A program made the position numbers and the translations under genes. Below the pieces are notes generated by a model that was not told the origin of the DNA, did no database searches, and worked only from the letters and a program-made list of their open reading frames with translations. Below are positions 30,169 through 41,400 of a DNA stretch of 64,000 nt, one piece after another. Positions within the stretch are counted from its first letter, which is position 1. Each line of letters starts with the position of its first letter. Source of the stretch: an uncultured Paracoccaceae bacterium (lineage in GTDB: Bacteria; Pseudomonadota; Alphaproteobacteria; Rhodobacterales; Rhodobacteraceae); the NCBI GenBank assembly GCA_947496535.1, contig CANMDE010000002.1:310001-374000 (forward strand), read 5' to 3'.

Positions 30169-31695
30169 ATGACCATATCTGCGGATCCACAACCTGCTGA
30201 CAGATCGGCAATGCCGCGATTGGCCTTTGTTACGCTGATCAGCGTCGTGTTGTTGGCGGGATCATTCCACCTGTACCAGCTATCCCAACCGATGTTTGGT
30301 GCGATCCTTCTTGCGCTGGCGGCGGGTTTTGCGATCATCTTTGGCACAAATCGCTATTACGGCGCCCGTTTCATTTTTCCGGGCGTTGCCGCTGTCCTGA
30401 TTTTCATCGCATTTCCGGTGATCTACACCATCTACATCGGCTTCACGAACTATTCGTCCTTCAACTTGTTGAGTTATGAACGAACGGTTGAGGTGCTGAC
30501 CTCACGCGGAACAGTAGACAAATCGACCGAGCAACCCTTTGCCGTGGCGCAGGACGGCTCAGACTATCGCATATGGTTACCCGATAGCGGTCTTTTGTCG
30601 GATGTGGTCACATTGCAGTCCGAGCAGACCGCAGACCTCGCACCAGCCGACGTGCCCAACGACCTGCTGGAGCGACGCGACGCGATCAAACTGCGCAATG
30701 GGCTGCAGCAGCTGACGCTTGTCACACCCGGCGGCGGAACAATTCAGAATGCCGGCCTACGCACTTTTGCAAACGTCATTCCGAATTTCGTGCAAACCGG
30801 CCCTGATGAACTGACAAAGGCTGACGGCAGCGTTCTGCGTGCGAACCATGAGACCGGTTTCTTTGTGAATGAAGCGGGTGAAAAGGTTCCACCCGGATGG
30901 CGGGTCAACGTTGGATGGGACAACTTTGAACGGGTGTTCAAATCCAAAGGCATTCGCGAACCAATGGTGTCCGTTTTTATATGGACGTTTGTATTCGCTG
31001 CCGCATCCGTGTTGCTGACATTTGCAATCGGTCTGCTTTTGGCCGTGATCCTTCAATGGCCGCATCTGCGGTTCAAAATGCTTTATCGCATCCTTCTGAT
31101 ACTACCCTACGCTGTTCCCGCATTCATCTCGATCCTCGTCTTCCGTGGGCTGTTCAATCAGAACTTTGGTGAGATCAACCTCATTCTTGAATCTCTGTTT
31201 GGCATCCGTCCGAATTGGTTCACCGACGGAACACTGGCTCGGACGATGGTTTTGATTGTGAACACCTGGCTGGGCTATCCCTATATGATGCTGCTGGCGA
31301 TGGGGTTCCTGCAGGCCGTGCCGGAGGATCATAAGAAGGCGGCAGCTCTCGAGGGCGCCTCTGCGTTGCGTGTTTTTTTCCGGATCACGCTGCCGCAAAT
31401 CATACCACCGTTTCTGCCGCTTTTGATTGCATCTTTTGCATTCAACTTCAACAATCTGGTGCTCATCTTCCTGCTGACACGGGGGCTTCCCGACATACCA
31501 GGAACGGTCATCCCGGCGGGTGAGACCGATATCCTCGCCTCCTTTACCTATCGTCTTGCCTTCGACAATGCAGGGCAACAATTCGGCCTTGCCGGAGCGA
31601 TCACGTTGTTGATTTTTTTGGTCGTCGCGGCAATCTCATACGCCAATTTCGTCACGATGCGCCGGGCGGCAGAAAAACGGTCAGGGAAGGCATAA
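30169..31695 (+). CDS. malF: Maltose ABC transporter permease MalF-like
   Basis: 508 aa with long periplasmic insertion; EGASALRVFFRITLPQIIPPFLPLLIASFAFNFNNLVLIFLLTRGLPDIPGTVIPAGETDILASFTYRLAF. Confidence 0.9.
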   Translation: MTISADPQPADRSAMPRLAFVTLISVVLLAGSFHLYQLSQPMFGAILLALAAGFAIIFGTNRYYGARFIFPGVAAVLIFIAFPVIYTIYIGFTNYSSFNLLSYERTVEVLTSRGTVDKSTEQPFAVAQDGSDYRIWLPDSGLLSDVVTLQSEQTADLAPADVPNDLLERRDAIKLRNGLQQLTLVTPGGGTIQNAGLRTFANVIPNFVQTGPDELTKADGSVLRANHETGFFVNEAGEKVPPGWRVNVGWDNFERVFKSKGIREPMVSVFIWTFVFAAASVLLTFAIGLLLAVILQWPHLRFKMLYRILLILPYAVPAFISILVFRGLFNQNFGEINLILESLFGIRPNWFTDGTLARTMVLIVNTWLGYPYMMLLAMGFLQAVPEDHKKAAALEGASALRVFFRITLPQIIPPFLPLLIASFAFNFNNLVLIFLLTRGLPDIPGTVIPAGETDILASFTYRLAFDNAGQQFGLAGAITLLIFLVVAAISYANFVTMRRAAEKRSGKA

Positions 31696-31697
31696 TC

Positions 31698-32588
31698 ATG
31701 ATAGTTGAGCGCCCCCGCGACTTGCTGATCAAGAAAATCCTGGCCCACGGATTCATGATATGTTTCCTCGCCTTGATCATGTTCCCGTTCGTTATGGTAC
31801 TTTCCATTTCGTTCCGCGAAGGCAATTTCTCGGTTGGCTCTATCATTCCCGAGAACCCCACACTGGAACATTGGTGGCTTGCCTTCGGATTTGACTACAC
31901 GCGCCCAGATGGGACTGTTGTCAAACCGCCCTACCCGGTTCTGCTGTGGATGTGGAATTCGATCAAAATCGGACTGATCGCAGGATTGGGCGTTCTCACT
32001 ATCGCAACGATATCAGCCTATGCTTTCAGCCGCATTCGGATCAAAGGCAAAGGCGTGTTACTGGACGGATTGTTCTTGATCCAGATGTTCCCGACCACGC
32101 TTGCACTCGTCGCGATCTACGCAATTTTTGATAGTCTGGGCGAAGTGACGCCAATTCTGGGCCTGAACAGCCATGTAGCGCTCATCTTGATCTATCTGGC
32201 TGGCGTGACGCTGCACATATGGACGATCAAAGGCTACTTTGACAGCATCGACACGGCACTGGACAAGGCCGCTGCCATTGATGGCGCGACGCCGTGGCAG
32301 ACGTTCCGATACATTTTTCTGCCTCTTGCGGTGCCGATCATGTCCGTCGTGTTCGTGCTCGCCTTCATAGGGTTCATCAACGACTATCCAATTGCGTCAG
32401 TTCTGATCCGGTCGGAAAATCAGATGACACTTGCTGTCGGGAGCCGACTTTACCTGAATGAGTTCAAGTATCTCTGGGGCGATTTCGCAGCCGCAGCCAT
32501 CCTGTCCGGTTTGCCAATAACTGTCGTTTTCCTGATCGCGCAGAAATATCTTATCTCCGGCCTGAGCGATGGCGCCATCAAAGGGTGA
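31698..32588 (+). CDS. malG: Maltose ABC transporter permease MalG-like
   Basis: IDGATPWQTFRYIFLPLAVPIMSVVFVLAFIGFINDYPIASVLI. Confidence 0.9.
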   Translation: MIVERPRDLLIKKILAHGFMICFLALIMFPFVMVLSISFREGNFSVGSIIPENPTLEHWWLAFGFDYTRPDGTVVKPPYPVLLWMWNSIKIGLIAGLGVLTIATISAYAFSRIRIKGKGVLLDGLFLIQMFPTTLALVAIYAIFDSLGEVTPILGLNSHVALILIYLAGVTLHIWTIKGYFDSIDTALDKAAAIDGATPWQTFRYIFLPLAVPIMSVVFVLAFIGFINDYPIASVLIRSENQMTLAVGSRLYLNEFKYLWGDFAAAAILSGLPITVVFLIAQKYLISGLSDGAIKG

Positions 32589-32776
32589 CCTCGTATACTA
32601 GACGCCAACGCGCACCATCAGCCCGATCAGGTTTTGCCATAAAAATATATTTAATTTCAAATACATAGACCGCCCACCCCAATCTACTAAAAAATTAGTT
32701 TGACAAAACTCCTCTTTGCCTATGACAGTAAAGCGTCGGCGAAATCCGGCTTATATATCTCAAGGGAGGAGAAAAG

Positions 32777-34513
<1,737 letters not shown>

Positions 34514-34553
34514 CCGGTTCTCCCTGTTGGTACGTTGCGTAGCGTGCCGACAC

Positions 34554-34581
34554 TGACCGGGGCCAGTCATGGCCCCGGTCA
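34554..34581 (+). other. Perfect 12-bp stem-loop between glpV-like and glpS-like genes
   Basis: TGACCGGGGCCA-GTCA-TGGCCCCGGTCA. Confidence 0.85.
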
Positions 34582-34615
34582 CAACAAACGCAACCATCTC
34601 CGGGCAAGGGTCTTT

Positions 34616-35683
34616 ATGACACTCTCAGTCAAAAACGTTACCAAAATCGTGGCAGGTCAGGCCCATATAAAGCCGACAACACTGACGCTTGAGACCGGTC
34701 ACTTCAATGTTTTCCTCGGCAAAACTGGTGCCGGAAAAACATCGCTGATCAAGATGATGGCAGGCCTCGATCCGATTGCTGACGGCCAGATTATTATGGA
34801 CGGGCAGGACGTCACCAAACTGTCCACGCAAAAGCGTAATATCAGCCTCGTCCACCAGTTTTTCGTCAACTACCCCCATATGACCGTCTACGACAACATC
34901 GCCTCGCCGCTGAAGGTGGCTGGAATGGCGAAGTCTGAAATTCAGGGTCGCGTTGAGGAAGCAGCCGACATTCTGCAACTGCGCCCAATGCTGAACCGGC
35001 GCCCGCACGAGTTGTCGGGTGGTCAACAGCAACGTACCGCCTTGGCGCGCGCGATTGCCAAGGAAAGCCGCGCCGTCTTTCTGGATGAGCCGCTGGCCAA
35101 CCTCGATTACAAGCTGCGCGAGGAATTGCGAGAGCAGCTGCCTGAACTCTTTGCCGGACGTGGTGCCGTCGTTGTTTATGCAACATCCGAACCAGAAGAG
35201 GCGCTTTTGCTTGGTGGCTACACAGGTCTTATGGATGACGGTGCGGTTGTCCAGTTCGGACCGACCGCAATGCTGTACCGCAAGCCGGAATCGCTCATGG
35301 CTGCGTCGGTTTTTTCGGATCCGCCCATCAATTCTGCGGCCGTTCGCAAGATGGGCAGCACAATCACTATGGGCGCAACATCCTGGCCCGCACCGGATGA
35401 AAGCCTGGCGGATGGCGATTATGTCGTTGCCATACGTCCGCATCACGTAACCCCAACCCAGACGGCGACGAACACCGTGGCCCTGTCTGGTGAGGTTTTG
35501 GTGACTGAACTTTCCGGTTCTGAAAGCTCTGCGCATTTTCGGATGGCGGATGCGGATTGGGTCTCGCTCTCCCATGGGGTTCACCCATACGAGATCGGCG
35601 AACAACATCCGTTTTACCTCGACCCGACCGCTTGTTTTTACTTCGCACCCGATGGTGCCCGCATCGTAGGAGAAGCTGTCTGA
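34616..35683 (+). CDS. glpS: Glycerol ABC transporter ATP-binding protein GlpS-like
   Basis: GKTGAGKTSLIKMMAGLDPIADG, LSGGQQQRTALARAIAKESRAVFLDEPLANLDYKLREELREQL. Confidence 0.82.
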   Translation: MTLSVKNVTKIVAGQAHIKPTTLTLETGHFNVFLGKTGAGKTSLIKMMAGLDPIADGQIIMDGQDVTKLSTQKRNISLVHQFFVNYPHMTVYDNIASPLKVAGMAKSEIQGRVEEAADILQLRPMLNRRPHELSGGQQQRTALARAIAKESRAVFLDEPLANLDYKLREELREQLPELFAGRGAVVVYATSEPEEALLLGGYTGLMDDGAVVQFGPTAMLYRKPESLMAASVFSDPPINSAAVRKMGSTITMGATSWPAPDESLADGDYVVAIRPHHVTPTQTATNTVALSGEVLVTELSGSESSAHFRMADADWVSLSHGVHPYEIGEQHPFYLDPTACFYFAPDGARIVGEAV

Positions 35684-36759
35684 TGGCCAAGATCACACTA
35701 TCGAAGCTGCGGCATAGCTATCTGCAGAACCCGAAATCGGCAGATGATTACGCCCTAAAAGAGATCGACCTCGATTGGTCGGATGGCGGTGCCTATGCGC
35801 TGCTCGGTCCCTCGGGCTGCGGTAAATCGACGTTGCTCAATATCATCTCGGGTCTTCTTACCCCATCGGAAGGGCAGATCCTGTTTGACGACAAAGACGT
35901 CACCGCTTTGCCCCCGGACAAACGCAACATTGCGCAGGTGTTCCAGTTTCCCGTGATCTACGACACGATGACCGTTTACGATAATCTCGCCTTTCCACTG
36001 CGCAATCGCGGCGTGGCAGAGACAAAGGTAAATGAGCGCGTGGCAGAGATTGCTGCAATGCTTGAAGTCACCGATATGCTTGAGACCAAAGCGGCAGGTC
36101 TGTCCCCCGACAATAAACAGAAGATATCCATGGGCAGGGGGTTGGTGCGTGACGACGTAAATGTCGTCATGTTTGATGAACCGCTGACCGTCATTGACCC
36201 GCATCTGAAGTGGAAGTTGCGCAGCAAGCTCAAAGAGCTGCATCAAAAGGTGCGGGCGACGATGATCTATGTAACCCATGATCAGACCGAAGCATTGACC
36301 TTTGCCGATCAGGTCGTGGTGATGCAGGAAGGTGAGATCGTCCAGATCGGCACACCGGTTGAGCTGTTCGAGCGGCCCGCGCATACTTTTGTCGGCCACT
36401 TCATTGGTTCACCGGGCATGAATGTCCTGCCTGCCGAAATCCGCGATGGCGGGGCGTTCCTACAAGGTCACAACGTGACACTTGAGGGCGCAATCACACA
36501 TCAAGACGGCACACCACAGATCGGCGTCCGACCGGAATTTGTTGATATCGGCAATACCGGCCTGCCGGCAACCGTGCGTCGAGTATCGGATGTCGGACGC
36601 CACAATGTGGTCGAGGCGATGGTCGGCGACATCGCGATCAAAGCTATCGTCGAAGGCGACGCGCCAGAGCAAGGTGCCGCCGTCCACCTTCAACTCCGGC
36701 AAAATCAAACGCGCCTTTACCGCGACGGCTGGATCGCTACGCAAGGAAGCCCATCATGA
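35683..36759 (+). CDS. glpT: Glycerol ABC transporter ATP-binding protein GlpT-like
   Basis: GPSGCGKSTLLNIISGL; degenerate signature LSPDNKQKISMGRGLVRDDVNVVMFDEPLTVIDPHLKW; ATG overlaps glpS TGA. Confidence 0.82.
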   Translation: MAKITLSKLRHSYLQNPKSADDYALKEIDLDWSDGGAYALLGPSGCGKSTLLNIISGLLTPSEGQILFDDKDVTALPPDKRNIAQVFQFPVIYDTMTVYDNLAFPLRNRGVAETKVNERVAEIAAMLEVTDMLETKAAGLSPDNKQKISMGRGLVRDDVNVVMFDEPLTVIDPHLKWKLRSKLKELHQKVRATMIYVTHDQTEALTFADQVVVMQEGEIVQIGTPVELFERPAHTFVGHFIGSPGMNVLPAEIRDGGAFLQGHNVTLEGAITHQDGTPQIGVRPEFVDIGNTGLPATVRRVSDVGRHNVVEAMVGDIAIKAIVEGDAPEQGAAVHLQLRQNQTRLYRDGWIATQGSPS

Positions 36760-37619
36760 AAACCGAAAACCAAAAGGCGTGGTTCTTTGTCCTTCCGGTC
36801 CTGTTGCTGGTGGCCTTCAACGCGCTCATTCCGATGATGACGGTGGTCAACTATTCGGTGCAGGAAACCTTTGGCAACAACGTGTTCTTCTTCGAAGGGC
36901 TGCGTTGGTTTGAACAGTTGCTGAACTCCGAACGGTTCCATGCGGCTCTTGGGCGGCAGTTCATGTTCACAGGTATCATTCTAGCCATCGAAATCCCACT
37001 TGGGATCATCATCGCACTCTCCATGCCGCGTCAGGGCTTTTGGGTTCCGGTCTGCTTGGTGCTGATGGCCTTGCCCATGCTGATCCCATGGAACGTGGTC
37101 GGGGCAATGTGGAACATCTTTGCGCTGCCGGACATCGGGCTGCTTGGGTATCTGATGAACACCACCCTAGGCATCAACTATGACATGACCCAAAGCCCGT
37201 TTGCTGCGTGGGCGACGATTATCACCATGGATGTCTGGCACTGGACGTCGCTGGTGGTGCTGCTGTCTTACGCGGGGCTCGTTTCGATACCTGATGCGTA
37301 TTATCAGGCCGCCAAGATTGATGGCGCATCACCGTTCAAGGTGTTTCGCTACATCCAGCTGCCCAAGATGAAGCAGGTGCTGACCATCGCAATCCTGTTG
37401 CGGTTCATGGACAGCTTCAACATCTACACCGAACCGTTCGTGTTGACGGGCGGCGGACCCGGCAATTCAACCACGCTTTTGTCAATCGATCTGGTGAAGA
37501 TCGCGTTGGGTCAGTTCGACCTAGGCCCGGCTGCGGCGATGTCTCTGATCTATTTTGCGATCACGCTACTGGTAAGCTGGCTGTTCTACACACTCATGAC
37601 GAAGGATGACGCAAAATGA
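36756..37619 (+). CDS. glpP: Glycerol ABC transporter permease GlpP-like
   Basis: Six-TM permease; QAAKIDGASPFKVFRYIQLPKMKQVLTIAILLRFMDSFNIYTEPF. Confidence 0.82.
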   Translation: MKTENQKAWFFVLPVLLLVAFNALIPMMTVVNYSVQETFGNNVFFFEGLRWFEQLLNSERFHAALGRQFMFTGIILAIEIPLGIIIALSMPRQGFWVPVCLVLMALPMLIPWNVVGAMWNIFALPDIGLLGYLMNTTLGINYDMTQSPFAAWATIITMDVWHWTSLVVLLSYAGLVSIPDAYYQAAKIDGASPFKVFRYIQLPKMKQVLTIAILLRFMDSFNIYTEPFVLTGGGPGNSTTLLSIDLVKIALGQFDLGPAAAMSLIYFAITLLVSWLFYTLMTKDDAK

Positions 37620-38413
37620 GAAAGCGCAGCCTGATCCCGATCATCTACATCCTGTTTCTCATGCTGCCGATCTATTGGCTTGTCGCGATGAGCTTCAAGA
37701 CAACTAACGAGATATTGTCTGGTTTCTCGCTTTTCCCGCAAACCTTCACGCTGGCCAATTACGAGAAGATATTTACCGACCCGACCTGGTATTGGGGTTA
37801 TATCAACTCGATCATCTACGTCTCATTGAACACGGTGATTTCTATCGCGGTCGCTCTGCCTGCCGCCTACGCGTTCAGCCGGTATAGGTTCCTTGGGGAC
37901 AAGACGTTGTTTTTCTGGCTGCTGACGAACCGGATGGCCCCGGCGGCGGTGTTTGCGCTTCCGTTCTTTCAACTCTACTCAGCCGTGGGCCTTTTTGACA
38001 CACACCTTGCCGTGGCGCTGGCACACTGCCTTTTCAACATTCCCTTGGCAGTCTGGATTCTTGAGGGGTTCATGAGCGGCGTCCCGAAAGAACTGGACGA
38101 AACCGCCTATGTGGATGGCTATTCATTCCCGCGTTTCTTCGTCACGATCTTCCTGCCGTCAATCAAGGCTGGCGTCGGGGTGGCCGCGTTTTTCTGCTTC
38201 ATGTTCTCGTGGGTTGAACTGCTATTGGCCAAAACCCTGACGGCGGTGGCTGCAAAACCGATTGCGGCCACAATGACCAAGACGGCTTCATCTGCCGGAT
38301 ACGAACTTGGCCTGCTCGCGGCGGCGGGTACGCTCACCATCATTCCGGGCGCAATCGTGATCTACTTTGTCCGCAACTACATCGCCAAGGGCTTTGCCCT
38401 GGGGAGGGTCTGA
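37616..38413 (+). CDS. glpQ: Glycerol ABC transporter permease GlpQ-like
   Basis: ETAYVDGYSFPRFFVTIFLPSIKAGVGVAAFFCFMFSWVELLLA; 4-nt overlap. Confidence 0.82.
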   Translation: MRKRSLIPIIYILFLMLPIYWLVAMSFKTTNEILSGFSLFPQTFTLANYEKIFTDPTWYWGYINSIIYVSLNTVISIAVALPAAYAFSRYRFLGDKTLFFWLLTNRMAPAAVFALPFFQLYSAVGLFDTHLAVALAHCLFNIPLAVWILEGFMSGVPKELDETAYVDGYSFPRFFVTIFLPSIKAGVGVAAFFCFMFSWVELLLAKTLTAVAAKPIAATMTKTASSAGYELGLLAAAGTLTIIPGAIVIYFVRNYIAKGFALGRV

Positions 38414-38414
38414 T

Positions 38415-38693
38415 ATGTTCGGTTGGATGGCCTGGACATGGCCGACAATACTTTTCTTTTGCGGGCTCTTCACTGCGATGGCGATCATCACCTTTATCGA
38501 AATCCGCTATCCGGGTACGTCAGAGCGCAAAGGTGTGCTTGGGCTAACCACAACCCGCGGTGACAGGCTGTTCCTGTCGCTGCTCGGCGCAGCTTACATC
38601 TTTCTGGCGTGGATCTTCTTCTTTGGAATGCCGCTGTGGGGTCCATTGGCGATCAGCATAGGCTGGGGAGTGTTTTGCTTTTGGAAAGTCTGA
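38415..38693 (+). CDS. glpU: DUF2160-type small membrane protein (GlpU-like)
   Basis: FGWMAWTWPTILFFCGLFTAMAIITFIEIRYPGTSERKGVLGLTTTRGDRLFLSLLG; last gene of glp-like operon. Confidence 0.8.
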   Translation: MFGWMAWTWPTILFFCGLFTAMAIITFIEIRYPGTSERKGVLGLTTTRGDRLFLSLLGAAYIFLAWIFFFGMPLWGPLAISIGWGVFCFWKV

Positions 38694-38762
38694 AGACGAT
38701 TTCCTTTGGTCTTAAGAAAGCTTTCGTATTTACTGCCATGCGGGGAGAGCAATCCTGGAAAA

Positions 38763-39170
38763 ATGGGACGGACCATGCGGCAGAAAAAGAAAAGTGAGTT
38801 TCTGACAGAGGTCGAGCTGGAGTTCATGACCGAACTTTGGGCCATGGGCAGCGGCAGCGTGCGTGACGTGCTGGCGCGCCTGGCACCTGAACGGAACCTT
38901 GCCTACACTTCTGCCGCCACCATTTTGCGGATCATGGAACAAAAGGAATTTGTCACCAGCGAAAAGCTGGGCAAAACCTTTGTCTACAAACCCGCCTTGG
39001 CCAAACATAAGTATCAGTCGAAGACACTGCGCGATCTTTCGGACAAACTTTTTGATGGAACACCAGCGTCACTAGTGGCGCGGTTGGTGGACGATCAGGG
39101 AATTTCCGAGGAAAGCCTTGCAGAAATACGGGCGCTTCTTGACCGGAGGTTGACCGAAAATGACAATTGA
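38763..39170 (+). CDS. BlaI/MecI/CopY-family transcriptional repressor
   Basis: FLTEVELEFMTELWAMGSGSVRDVLARLAPERNLAYTSAATILRIMEQKEFV. Confidence 0.85.
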   Translation: MGRTMRQKKKSEFLTEVELEFMTELWAMGSGSVRDVLARLAPERNLAYTSAATILRIMEQKEFVTSEKLGKTFVYKPALAKHKYQSKTLRDLSDKLFDGTPASLVARLVDDQGISEESLAEIRALLDRRLTENDN

Positions 39171-40278
39171 AAATCTTCTTAGTTTCTATCTCAACATGAA
39201 CATCGTGCTGGCAATCGCGGCCGTAATCTGGCTGATTGCCCGATCCGTTTGGTCAAGGGGCCCCCTCAAACATGCCTACCTTCCGCAGCTAAGACTTGTA
39301 TATGGCGTATTGCTTTCAGTAGCGCTCAGTCCACTGATCTTTAACGGTGTGCAGATGCTATCTCAGAGCGGATTTATCGCACGCGATCAGATGCCCAACT
39401 TTGCGGATTTCGCTGTTGCCCAGTTCCTGGACGGTAATATCGACATGGCTCCAGCCCGCTTTGAGAGCCTGTTGATGTTGCGGACCGAATTCATCAATAG
39501 CATTGCGACGCTTTCCTCCCCGCTTAGCCAGGCAATCGCTGCAGTTCTGCTACTGATGACCACATTCGGTGTAGTGCGGCTGATCAATTCCGGGGCATGC
39601 GTGGCGCGAACAATTGGCAGATCCTATCTGATGCGAAGAGTTGGACGGGTCGATATCCGGATCACGCACGAGGTTGCCGTGCCATTTTCAACGCGTGGTC
39701 TTTGGCGGCACTACATCGTGCTACCAACGTCATTGCTTTCGCAGTCCAACCATGTTCGCATCGCTGTTGCACATGAACTGCAACATATTCGGCAAGGTGA
39801 TCTGATCTGGGAGATCCTGCTGGAAGCCGCTCGACCCATATTCTTCTGGAACCCGGCGTTTGGCTTTCTGAAGCGCGAGGTCGAAAAGCTTCGCGAACTG
39901 TCCTGTGATCAGCAGGTTTTGCGGAACAAGGGGCTGGGCGTGCGCGACTATTGCGAATGTTTACTGCGGGTCTGCCGCAACAGCCTGCGACTGCGCCAAA
40001 ACGCGCAACTCAGAACACCCAGCGTTCCGTTCGCACAGCTGAACGCCAGCCGCACCTCAGCCAACTTTCTCAAACACCGTGTCGCGGCAATGTTCGTCTC
40101 GACGAGCAGGGATAGCGGAGGTCTTTGGGTCGCGTCGTTCGCGATGGTCGTTTTCCTACTGGTCGTCCTGGGTGGACTATTGTCCCAACCGGCAAATGAC
40201 TGGACACAGGATCGCCTGATGCTCTCGTCAATCGTCAATCTTGAACGGCTAGACCTGCGTAATAGCGCTCGATACTAG
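39160..40278 (+). CDS. M56/BlaR1-type membrane metallopeptidase
   Basis: N-terminal TM segments; HEXXH zinc motif IAVAHELQHIRQGDLIWEILL; overlaps blaI-like gene. Confidence 0.82.
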   Translation: MTIENLLSFYLNMNIVLAIAAVIWLIARSVWSRGPLKHAYLPQLRLVYGVLLSVALSPLIFNGVQMLSQSGFIARDQMPNFADFAVAQFLDGNIDMAPARFESLLMLRTEFINSIATLSSPLSQAIAAVLLLMTTFGVVRLINSGACVARTIGRSYLMRRVGRVDIRITHEVAVPFSTRGLWRHYIVLPTSLLSQSNHVRIAVAHELQHIRQGDLIWEILLEAARPIFFWNPAFGFLKREVEKLRELSCDQQVLRNKGLGVRDYCECLLRVCRNSLRLRQNAQLRTPSVPFAQLNASRTSANFLKHRVAAMFVSTSRDSGGLWVASFAMVVFLLVVLGGLLSQPANDWTQDRLMLSSIVNLERLDLRNSARY

Positions 40279-40533
40279 TGCAAAGACATCGGAGTTCGAT
40301 GCGCTGCAAGCCAATGGCAGGTCGTCACAGCGTTTGAGGCTGGCAATCTTGTTTTGCCAAGCGAGAACCGTGCCGTCGCCCGCATTAGGGTGTGGATTTT
40401 TCGAAACGGCATCCAGCGCTAATTTGGCGAAAACACCAACATCTGGACGATGACGTTGGTGTTATTGATGATAGATCGTGACCTACTCCCCTGAAATGTC
40501 CGGCGTTTGAGGTTAGCCTGTTCTCCATAACTA

Positions 40534-41400
40534 CTAACTATTAGACGACAGCACCTCCGCAGGGGCAACCCACCAGCTCATCTCGGACACCTGCACAACA
40601 CGCGCAATTTGTCGGGCGGCGGCCATGTCTTTGACCAACCCAAAACATGTGGCACCCGACCCGGACATCCCAGCAGCGGCAACCGTGGGGAAGGACTCCA
40701 GCTTCTTGATCGTGGCTTCTATTTCTGGCGCTACCTTGCCCGCAGGCACCCGCAAATCGTTCCGGTTAGCATTCAACCATCCCACAAATGCATCGAAGTC
40801 AGGGCGGGTCGGAAACCGGGTCATGGGTGCGCCGTCTTTAGCCTTCAGCTTTTTGAATACCGCGGCGGTCGGAACATCGACTGGCGGACGGGCCAAAACA
40901 AGGGCGCAACGCGGCAGGGCGGGCACAGGTGACAGCACATCGCCGATGCCAGACATGCGAATGGGCGAAAGGGCACGCATGCAAACCGGTACATCAGCAC
41001 CAAGAGCGAGAACCTCTGGCGCAGTGGCCTTCAGCGGGGGCACGCCCCACAGTTTGGACAACATGGCCAAGGTAGCCGCTGCATCAGACGAGCCACCGCC
41101 AATACCGGCGGCATGTGGCAGGTTTTTCTCAAGCGTAATCGCAGCACCTTTTTTAACACTACGAGCGGCTTGCAACGCCCGCGCTGCCTTCATCACAAGG
41201 TTGGTGCTATCGCTTGGAACACCTGCCGCGAATGGGCCACTGACAGTCAGGCTGATATCTGGCGCAAGCGTCGCAGTCAGCTGATCGCTGACACCGGCAA
41301 AGACAACAAGACTGTCCAACAGGTGATAGCCATCGCTCTGCTGACCCGTAACATGAAGGGTCAAATTGATCTTGGCCGGTGCGCTGGCCTTAGTTATCAC
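40534..41400 (-). CDS. ispE: 4-diphosphocytidyl-2-C-methyl-D-erythritol kinase
   Basis: APAKINLTLHVTGQQSDGYHLLDSLVVFAG...KNLPHAAGIGGGSSDAAATL...AAGMSGSGATCFGL; GTG start 41400 overlaps upstream gene. Confidence 0.92.
   Translation of the reverse strand: MITKASAPAKINLTLHVTGQQSDGYHLLDSLVVFAGVSDQLTATLAPDISLTVSGPFAAGVPSDSTNLVMKAARALQAARSVKKGAAITLEKNLPHAAGIGGGSSDAAATLAMLSKLWGVPPLKATAPEVLALGADVPVCMRALSPIRMSGIGDVLSPVPALPRCALVLARPPVDVPTAAVFKKLKAKDGAPMTRFPTRPDFDAFVGWLNANRNDLRVPAGKVAPEIEATIKKLESFPTVAAAGMSGSGATCFGLVKDMAAARQIARVVQVSEMSWWVAPAEVLSSNS

Noticed and set aside
40279-40533. Possible IS-end remnant (GTGACCTACTCCCCTGAAATGTCCGGCG) between the blaR1-like gene and ispE
   Set aside because: Resembles some IS3-type termini from memory only; no partner repeat or transposase fragment could be shown. 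ISfinder search would decide.
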